A DNA stretch of 32,497 bases, taken from NCBI GenBank assembly GCA_028876365.1, contig JAGWRZ010000148.1:1-32497 (forward strand), written 5' to 3'. The stretch is from Acidobacteriota bacterium (GTDB lineage: Bacteria > Actinomycetota > Thermoleophilia > Gaiellales > Gaiellaceae). The notes beneath the pieces are model-generated. The model did no database searches. It worked only from the letters and a program-made list of their open reading frames with translations, and was not told the origin of the DNA. Positions 25,312 through 32,497 of this stretch are shown in pieces; positions within the stretch are counted from its first letter, which is position 1, and the number at the start of each line of letters is the position of its first letter. Position numbers and translations under genes: made by a program.

Positions 25312-26489
25312 TCGTCCCGCGGTACGAAGAGCGCGCGCGTCTCGGGAATCCGCGACCAGGGCGCCACCTCCACGACGGTGCAGACGGAGCCGGAGCCGGT
25401 GCTCGCACGGACCTGGCGAAGGCCGTCGCTCAGGCGGCGGCGGTCCTCGGCGCCCGCGGCGAGCAGCTCGAGCTGGCGGCCGGCGGGCTCGGTGAGCTCG
25501 ACGAGCTCGAGCCGCAGGTCGGTGACGGGGCCGGGAAGCTCTCCGAGCTTGGGAGCGAGCGCGATGCGGATGCGGCCCGCGTCGGCGCTCGGCTCGCGCA
25601 GCGTCAGCGTCCGCCGCCAGGAGCCGCCGCCGACGAGGGCGGCCGCGAGCGCGACCTTGCGGACGAAGCGGTCGCGTCGCTCCGGCCGCGCGAGCGTCGT
25701 CTCGATGAGCGCGGCGAGCGCGCGGCGTAGCGTCAGCTCGTTCGCGACGGCCTCCGGGAACGCGAGCGCCTCGGCGAGCTCGGACGGCGGCCGGCGACCG
25801 CGCACGCGCGCGGCCGCCCCGCCTCTCGCCAGGCTCCAGGCGCGCCGGCCGTCCGGCCCCAGACGTTCGGCGACGGCGCCACCCGGAAGCCCGGCAAGCT
25901 GTCCCAGCCTGCGAACGCCGAGCGATTCGAGCTCTTCGTGGCGCTGCCGCTCGAGCGGCAGCAAGGCGAGCGGCAGCGGTGCGAGGAAGCGGCCGACCTC
26001 CTCGTCGCGGACGACGAGCAGCCGGCCCGGCTTCGCGACGGAGGCTGCGGCGAGGGCGGCGAAGCGGCGGCGCGCGACGCCGAGGCGCGCATCCCATGCG
26101 GGCCCGACCGCGGCGAGGGCGCGCCGGAGCGACGGCTCGAGGCCGCCGTACAGCCGCTCCACCCCGCGCGTGTCGAAATACGCGACGCCGGCGGAGGCCG
26201 GCTCGACCGCGAAGCCCGCGTCCTCGAGCGAGCGGACGACCTCCTCCCATGCCCGCTCGGCGGCAGCCGGGTCGGGATCGACGAGCACGAGCCGCGGGCA
26301 CGTTGCCAGCGCCTCGCCCAGGCGCATCCGCGGTCGCACGCCCGCCGCCTCGGCTGCCGCCGTGACCGGCCCGATGAGCGGCTCGCCACCCGGTTCCGGC
26401 GCGAGCGCGGCAGGGCGGAGCGCAAGGGAGGGGGACGTGCGCAGCGCCGCCTTGAGCTCGAAGCCGGGGATGGAGAGACAGGCGATCAT
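25308..26489 (-). CDS. imuB: ImuB-type Y-family polymerase homologue (non-catalytic)
   Basis: Mutasome scaffold that links DnaE2 to the beta clamp during SOS mutagenesis. About 393 residues with Y-family order: IACLSIPGFELKAAL where active Y polymerases have an Asp-containing strand, VDPDPAAAERAWEEVVRSLED, and GVAYFDTRGVERLYGG where they have the SxDE motif. The missing carboxylates support an inactive ImuB. The little-finger and C-terminal regions follow. I use ATG 26489, which agrees with the TTGACA/TAGAAC promoter; GTG 26513 lies behind an AGGAGG but would start inside the operator. No imuA homologue is next to it. Confidence 0.87.
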   Translation of the reverse strand: MIACLSIPGFELKAALRTSPSLALRPAALAPEPGGEPLIGPVTAAAEAAGVRPRMRLGEALATCPRLVLVDPDPAAAERAWEEVVRSLEDAGFAVEPASAGVAYFDTRGVERLYGGLEPSLRRALAAVGPAWDARLGVARRRFAALAAASVAKPGRLLVVRDEEVGRFLAPLPLALLPLERQRHEELESLGVRRLGQLAGLPGGAVAERLGPDGRRAWSLARGGAAARVRGRRPPSELAEALAFPEAVANELTLRRALAALIETTLARPERRDRFVRKVALAAALVGGGSWRRTLTLREPSADAGRIRIALAPKLGELPGPVTDLRLELVELTEPAGRQLELLAAGAEDRRRLSDGLRQVRASTGSGSVCTVVEVAPWSRIPETRALFVPRDD

Positions 26490-26491
26490 GG

Positions 26492-26503
26492 GAACGTATG
26501 TTC
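26492..26503. promoter_or_regulatory. LexA operator A of imuB
   Basis: GAACGTATGTTC, a GAAC-N4-GTTC box two bases before ATG 26489, covering the -10/transcription start region. Sixteen bases from operator B, center to center. Confidence 0.8.
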
Positions 26504-26529
26504 TATCGAACACACGTTCCTCCTGTCAA
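26500..26529 (-). promoter_or_regulatory. imuB promoter
   Basis: TTGACA (26529-26524), an 18-base spacer and TAGAAC (26505-26500) on the minus strand. It is the only consensus -35 I find among the promoters in this window. The -35 overlaps the comB stop codon. Both SOS boxes lie between the -35 and the start codon, so LexA would block polymerase directly. Confidence 0.6.
26508..26519. promoter_or_regulatory. LexA operator B of imuB
   Basis: GAACACACGTTC, a second GAAC-N4-GTTC box, within the promoter spacer. Less symmetric in the center than operator A. Two tandem boxes suggest tighter repression of imuB than of dnaE2, which has one. Confidence 0.78.
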
Positions 26530-27236
26530 GAGCCTGAAACCTCCACGGCTACTTCAGCCGCGGGCCCGACCATGCGGACGAAGCGGGGGACGACGTCGAG
26601 CGCGTTCTCGCGCGCGCACCAGCCGATGTCCTCCTCGAGGCCGTGCCTCCGGAGGTTCTTCGCGCTCCGGCTCGCGCCGAGGCCGGCCTCCGCACTCGGG
26701 AAGCTCGCCGCGAGCCGCGCCGCGGCCGCCGCCGAGTCCATGTGGTCGCCGCCGAGCGCGGCGACGATCCTTCCCGCGCAGTACGCATCGTCGAGCGCGA
26801 GCTCGCCGAGCACCCCGGCGCAGAGAACGGCGACGTCCTCCCCGCTCTCGCCCGCCGCGCGCGCGACCGCGTCGAGGTTCAGGAGCGAGCCGACGTAGAC
26901 CCGCTCGAAGAGCGCCGCGGCCGCCACGAGCAGCCGCGTCCCGTTCGTCGTCGTCAGGACGAGCGTCTCGGCCGCCGGCGCGCCCGCGAGCTCGCGCGGC
27001 GAGTTGCCGAAGTCGAATCCCTCGATCGGCTCCAACCGCCGCTCGCCCGCGAGCTTCACGTCCCCCTCGCTCCGCGCGAGCGCCCGGGCCTCCTCGATCT
27101 CGGCGCAGCACAGGACGCGCCGGTAGCCGGCCGCGAGCGCCTGCGCCATCGTCGAGGTCGCGCGCAGGACGTCGACGACGACCCCCACCGGGGCCGGTGC
27201 CCGCTCGCCCGGGGTGAACGCGACGTGAACGCGCAC
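26526..27236 (-). CDS. comB: 2-phosphosulfolactate phosphatase family protein (ComB)
   Basis: Named for the archaeal coenzyme M enzyme that dephosphorylates 2-phosphosulfolactate; in bacteria the role is mostly unproven. The 236-residue protein has VGVVVDVLRATSTM, GERRLEPIEGFDFGNSP, LTTTNGTRLL and VLCAGVLGELALDDAYCAG, the expected active-site motifs. No other sulfolactate or coenzyme M gene is nearby, so the substrate is open. GTG 27236 has TAGGGT six bases upstream and lies 19 bases from the divergent rhomboid start. Confidence 0.9.
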   Translation of the reverse strand: MRVHVAFTPGERAPAPVGVVVDVLRATSTMAQALAAGYRRVLCCAEIEEARALARSEGDVKLAGERRLEPIEGFDFGNSPRELAGAPAAETLVLTTTNGTRLLVAAAALFERVYVGSLLNLDAVARAAGESGEDVAVLCAGVLGELALDDAYCAGRIVAALGGDHMDSAAAAARLAASFPSAEAGLGASRSAKNLRRHGLEEDIGWCARENALDVVPRFVRMVGPAAEVAVEVSGS

Positions 27237-27241
27237 CCGAC

Positions 27242-27248
27242 TACCCTA
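27242..27248. promoter_or_regulatory. Bidirectional -10 heptamer between comB and the rhomboid gene
   Basis: TACCCTA. Minus-strand TAGGGT (27248-27243) ends six bases before GTG 27236; plus-strand TACCCT (27242-27247) ends eight bases before ATG 27256. The gap is 19 bases, the same size as at murA/HD, with the 6- and 8-base sides swapped. Confidence 0.6.
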
Positions 27249-27255
27249 GTGCGGC

Positions 27256-28104
27256 ATGCCGACCTGCTACCGCCACCCCGACCGCGAGACCGGCCTCTCC
27301 TGCTCGGAGTGCGGCCGCCCGATCTGCACCGAGTGCATGACGATGGCGCCCGTCGGGATCCGCTGCCCCGAGCACGCGGGCGGCGCGGCGCGCCGCGCGG
27401 GCATCAAGGCGCCGACGATCGCCCGCGCGCAGCGGCAGCTGACGCGCGGGGTCGCGCCGGTCACGCGCGCCCTCATCGCGCTGAACGTCGCCGTCTATCT
27501 GATCGGCGCCGTCCAGGGGGCGGGGATCGACAACCCGGGCGGGTCGCTGTACCAGAAGCTCTGGCTCGACGCCTACGACGTGCACAACGGCGGCTGGTGG
27601 CGGCTGATCACCGCCGCCTTCCTGCACGCGAACATCATCCACATCGCGTTCAACATGTTCGCGCTGTGGGCGATCGGCACCCCCGTCGAGCACTACCTCG
27701 GCCGCTCGCGCTTCATCGGCCTCTATCTCGTCTCGGGGCTCGCAGGCTCCGCCGGCGCGCTTCTCCAGGCCCCGGACATCGTCACCGTCGGCGCCTCGGG
27801 CGCGATCTTCGGGATCCTCGGCGCCATGCTCATCCTGGAGTGGCAGCTGACGGGAAGCCTGGCCGGCCAGGCGATGACGTGGATCGTCATCAACCTCGTC
27901 TTCAGCTTCACGTTCGCCGGGATCTCGTGGGGTGGCCACATCGGCGGCCTCGTCGGCGGGATCCTCGTCACGCTCGCCTACGCGCGCTGGGGGCGCGGGC
28001 ATGCGGCGTACGGGCGCGTCGGGCTCGTCGGCGCGGCCGGGCTCATCCTCGTCGCGGCCGCGAGCATCGCCGTCGCGTACTGGCGCGTCCGCGGCCTCGC
28101 GTAG
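27256..28104 (+). CDS. Rhomboid family intramembrane serine protease with N-terminal zinc finger
   Basis: Cleaves transmembrane segments of substrate proteins. The 282-residue product starts with a B-box-like zinc module (Cys4, His7, Cys16, Cys19, Cys24, Cys27, Cys37, His40) followed by a basic linker and six or seven membrane helices from about residue 70. The catalytic dyad is Ser181 (TVGASGAIFG) and His228 (WGGHIGGL). WWRLITAAFLHANIIHIAFNM holds the conserved HxxxN region. Typical actinobacterial form. Ends six bases from the convergent ppdK stop. Confidence 0.94.
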   Translation: MPTCYRHPDRETGLSCSECGRPICTECMTMAPVGIRCPEHAGGAARRAGIKAPTIARAQRQLTRGVAPVTRALIALNVAVYLIGAVQGAGIDNPGGSLYQKLWLDAYDVHNGGWWRLITAAFLHANIIHIAFNMFALWAIGTPVEHYLGRSRFIGLYLVSGLAGSAGALLQAPDIVTVGASGAIFGILGAMLILEWQLTGSLAGQAMTWIVINLVFSFTFAGISWGGHIGGLVGGILVTLAYARWGRGHAAYGRVGLVGAAGLILVAAASIAVAYWRVRGLA

Positions 28105-28110
28105 CGCCGG

Positions 28111-30634
<2,524 letters not shown>

Positions 30635-30636
<2 letters not shown>

Positions 30637-31285
30637 GGGCGGCAGTAGTCAATCACGGCGGATCGTCGGCATGGGTGGATTCCCCGACCGCGCCGTGTGG
30701 GAACACGTCCTCGCGCTCGCGGGCGGCCCTCGCGTGCTCGTCGACCGTACCGCGAGCCCGCAGGCCGCCGATCCGGTCGAGCTCGCGGGCGAGCTGACCG
30801 ACCTGAGGTTCTTTCCCTGGCCCCCGGCCGGCCTGCGCGAGCTCGCGCTCGGCTCCGACGTCATCCTCGTCTGCGGCGGGAACACGGCGAACATGCTCGC
30901 GGTCTGGCGGCGGCACGGATTCGACCGGATCCTGCGCGAGGCGTGGGAGGCGGGCGTCGTGCTGGCCGGCTGGAGCGCGGGGATGATCTGCTGGTTCGAG
31001 GCCGGCGTCACCGACTCGTTCGGCCCGCAGCTCGAGGGCATGCGCGACGGGCTCGGCTTCCTGCCCGGGAGCGCGTGCCCGCACTACGACGGGGAGGAGC
31101 TGCGCCGTCCCGTCTACACCGGGCTCGTCGCGAACGGCTTCCCGGCGGGCATCGCGCTCGACGACGGCGCCGCGGCGCACTACGCCGGCGACGAGCTCGT
31201 CGAGGTGCTCGCCGCGGCGCCGGACGCGCGCGGCTACCACGTCGGGCCCGACGGCGAGGTCCCGCTGCCCGTGCGCCTTCTCTAG
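30635..31285 (+). CDS. Peptidase E-like (S51) / class I glutamine amidotransferase-fold protein
   Basis: The 216-residue protein has LVCGGNTANMLAVW, the nucleophile elbow GWSAGMICWFE with Ser114, and ACPHYDGEELRRP with His150, as in the S51 (dipeptidase E) group. The usual N-terminal GGGGFSMEP segment is short here (VGMGGFPDRAVW). No other start keeps the first strand SRRIVGMGG, so I use ATG 30635, which shares CATG with the ppdK start on the other strand. Substrate unknown, cytoplasmic. Its stop overlaps the small membrane protein stop in CTAG. Confidence 0.82.
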
Positions 31286-31419
31286 CGCCGTCTGCGCCTG
31301 AACTCCGCCGACCACGCGAGAGCGCGCAGGCCGATCCAGATCGGCGTCAGCAGGACGTAGAAGACGACGAGCGCGAGCGCGCTCAGCGACCACCACAGGA
31401 TCCAGTACCGGAGCGGCAC
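31282..31419 (-). CDS. Small single-span membrane protein
   Basis: About 45 residues: a short start (MPLRYWILWW), a hydrophobic span (SLSALALVVFYVLLTPIWIGL) and a basic end (AEFRRRRR), which suggests a cytoplasmic C-terminus. AAAGGA lies shortly before GTG 31419, 13 bases after ppsR; GTG 31440 overlapping the ppsR stop is possible. Cotranscribed with ppsR. No known family. Confidence 0.6.
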   Translation of the reverse strand: MPLRYWILWWSLSALALVVFYVLLTPIWIGLRALAWSAEFRRRRR

Positions 31420-31432
31420 ATGTCCTTTCTCG

Positions 31433-32251
31433 TTACGCACGCGTCCGCTCCTCGACGACGCGGAGCACACGGTGCGCGGTCTCCTCGATCGACAGCTCGG
31501 AGATGTCGATGACCGGGCAGCCGAGCCTGCGGTGGAGCTTCGCCGCCTCGTCGAGCTCCTCGTAGATCTCCGTCAGCTCCGCGTACTGGCGGTTCCGCGC
31601 GCCGCCCCCCATCGTGCGCACCCGCGCGCGACGGATCTCCGCGAGCCGGTTGGGGTCGATCGTCAGCCCGACCACGGTCGAGGGATCGACGTCGTAGAGC
31701 TCGGCCGGCGGCTCGATTCCCTTCACGACCGGGACGTTCGCGGCCTTGTAGCCGAGGTAGCCGAGGTAGATCGAGAGCGGCGTCTTCGAGGTGCGGGAGA
31801 CGCCGACGAGGACGATGTCCGCGTCGTGGAGGCCGCGGCCGACGCCGTCGTCGTACCGGACGGCGAACTCGATCGCCTCCATCCGCTTGAAGTACTGCGT
31901 GTTGAGCGGCGGCCGCGAGCCCGGCGTCATCGTCGCGGCCATCCCGGAGACCCGCGCGACCGCCTCGATCGGCTGGCCGAGCAGGTCGCAGTAGTGGAGG
32001 CGCGCGCGCCGGCACAGGGTCCGCATCGCCTCGCGCAGCGCCGGCTGGACGAGCGTGTAGACGACCACCGCCGGCCGGCCGCGCATGCGGTTGACCGCGA
32101 GCTGGAGGTCGGCCTCCGACTCGACCCGCGGATGGCGGATCTCGACGAACTCCTGGTCCGGGAACTGCGCCTCGAGGGCCTGGACGAGCCGCGCCGCCGT
32201 CTCGCCGGTCGCGTCGGAGACGACGTGCAGCTCGACGGGGATGGCCGGCAT
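31433..32251 (-). CDS. ppsR: PPDK regulatory protein (bifunctional kinase/pyrophosphorylase, DUF299)
   Basis: Switches PPDK off by ADP-dependent phosphorylation of the Thr near the catalytic His, and on again by phosphate-dependent removal. The 272-residue protein has [15 protein letters not shown] at the N-terminus, the P-loop-like [25 protein letters not shown] near residues 155-180, and [16 protein letters not shown] nearby carries the matching Thr-Ser-His, so the pair is probably functional. Related proteins act on PEP synthase in other bacteria. ATG 32251 has TAGGCT seven bases upstream. Confidence 0.94.
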   Translation of the reverse strand: MPAIPVELHVVSDATGETAARLVQALEAQFPDQEFVEIRHPRVESEADLQLAVNRMRGRPAVVVYTLVQPALREAMRTLCRRARLHYCDLLGQPIEAVARVSGMAATMTPGSRPPLNTQYFKRMEAIEFAVRYDDGVGRGLHDADIVLVGVSRTSKTPLSIYLGYLGYKAANVPVVKGIEPPAELYDVDPSTVVGLTIDPNRLAEIRRARVRTMGGGARNRQYAELTEIYEELDEAAKLHRRLGCPVIDISELSIEETAHRVLRVVEERTRA

Positions 32252-32258
32252 CGGCAGG

Positions 32259-32264
32259 AGCCTA
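32259..32264 (-). promoter_or_regulatory. -10 element of ppsR
   Basis: TAGGCT on the minus strand, seven bases before ATG 32251. Same hexamer as before the EEP gene. Predicts a leaderless transcript. Confidence 0.5.
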
Positions 32265-32270
32265 GCCAGG

Positions 32271-32276
32271 TACCCT
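32271..32276 (+). promoter_or_regulatory. -10 element of glyS
   Basis: TACCCT on the plus strand, six bases before GTG 32283; same hexamer as before the rhomboid gene. No T-box-like leader is possible in the 31-base gap to ppsR. Confidence 0.5.
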
Positions 32277-32282
32277 CGCCGC

Positions 32283-32497
32283 GTGACCGCGGACGTGACC
32301 ATGGACAAGATCGTGTCGCTGTCGCGGCGGCGCGGCTTCGTCTTCCCGTCCTCCGAGATCTACGGCGGCCTGGGCTCGACGTACGACTACGGCCACTACG
32401 GCGTTCTCATGAAGAACAACATCCGGTCGCTCTGGCTCCGGGCGATGGTGCAGGAGCGGGACGACGTCGTCGCGCTCGATTCCGCCGTCATCCTCAA
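32283..32497 (+). CDS. glyS: Glycyl-tRNA synthetase (partial, N-terminus only)
   Basis: Charges tRNA-Gly. About 71 residues are visible before the window ends: after [18 protein letters not shown] comes [19 protein letters not shown] and [30 protein letters not shown], the N-terminus of the single-chain, homodimeric class II enzyme of actinobacteria. The E. coli-type two-subunit enzyme does not have this motif. GTG 32283 agrees with the -10 spacing; ATG 32301 is an alternative. Confidence 0.93.
   Translation, partial: MTADVTMDKIVSLSRRRGFVFPSSEIYGGLGSTYDYGHYGVLMKNNIRSLWLRAMVQERDDVVALDSAVIL

Noticed and set aside
26490-26513. GTG 26513, behind an AGGAGG, as the imuB start
   Set aside because: It would lie in SOS box B and upstream of the likely -10 (TAGAAC). 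The conserved N-terminal strand begins at Met encoded by 26489. Kept as an alternative in the imuB entry.

Overview
The window is about 32.5 kb of high-GC DNA (roughly 70% by eye), packed on both strands with almost no non-coding sequence. The largest gaps without a gene are 13320-13470 (an inverted-repeat element), 3619-3733 (rpsB leader), 1142-1245 (pyrH-frr gap with a small hairpin) and 10452-10538 (divergent promoters); no gap exceeds 300 bases. I see no tRNA, rRNA, CRISPR array, phage gene or transposase. The SepF/YggT/DivIVA cluster, MurA with Asp in place of the active-site Cys, GAAC-N4-GTTC SOS boxes, DnaE2 with ImuB and a DUF6504-like protein, and many promoters that sit directly on the start codon all point to Actinomycetota. 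A deep-branching class such as Thermoleophilia is my inference from overall feel, not a demonstrated assignment.

Layout. 1-3618 (minus): the translation/cell-envelope operon rpsB-tsf-pyrH-frr-uppS, with uppS cut by the window edge. 3734-5553 (minus): a DUF167 gene, a 17-codon ORF, lspA and an rluD-type pseudouridine synthase. 5577-10451 (minus): a long operon, a catalytically degenerate HisB-like protein, ridA, a CCA-type nucleotidyltransferase, pgeF (LACC), yggS, sepF, yggT and divIVA. 10539-13319: secreted subtilisin (plus), murA (minus), HD-domain protein (plus). 13471-15200 (minus): class V aminotransferase and an EEP-family hydrolase. 15218-18323 (plus): glycosyltransferase, small acidic protein, GH15 glucoamylase/trehalase. 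18250-23279 (minus): second GH15 enzyme and dnaE2. 23321-25084: secreted beta-propeller (minus), thiE (plus), then the minus-strand SOS operon imuB-DUF6504-47-aa protein (24941-26489). 26526-32251: comB, rhomboid protease, ppdK, a peptidase-E-like protein, a small membrane protein and the PPDK regulator ppsR. 32283-end: start of glycyl-tRNA synthetase.

The most striking property is regulatory. At least 13 genes that begin transcription units have a TAnnnT hexamer placed 6-8 bases before the start codon, which is the geometry expected for leaderless mRNAs. In three divergent gaps of only 17-19 bp a single symmetric heptamer (TAATGTA, TAGCCTA, TACCCTA) can serve as the -10 element for both directions. 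The same rule suggests that the glycosyltransferase starts at GTG 15218 and not ATG 15212.

Other points of note: the HisB-like protein has lost most metal ligands; yggS has no usable start codon in frame (a probable 1-base lesion or assembly error); uppS and the DUF6504 gene appear to use CTG starts in CTGA overlaps; the SOS mutasome lacks a neighbouring imuA; and a 134-bp element bounded by perfect 19-bp inverted repeats lies between two convergent genes.
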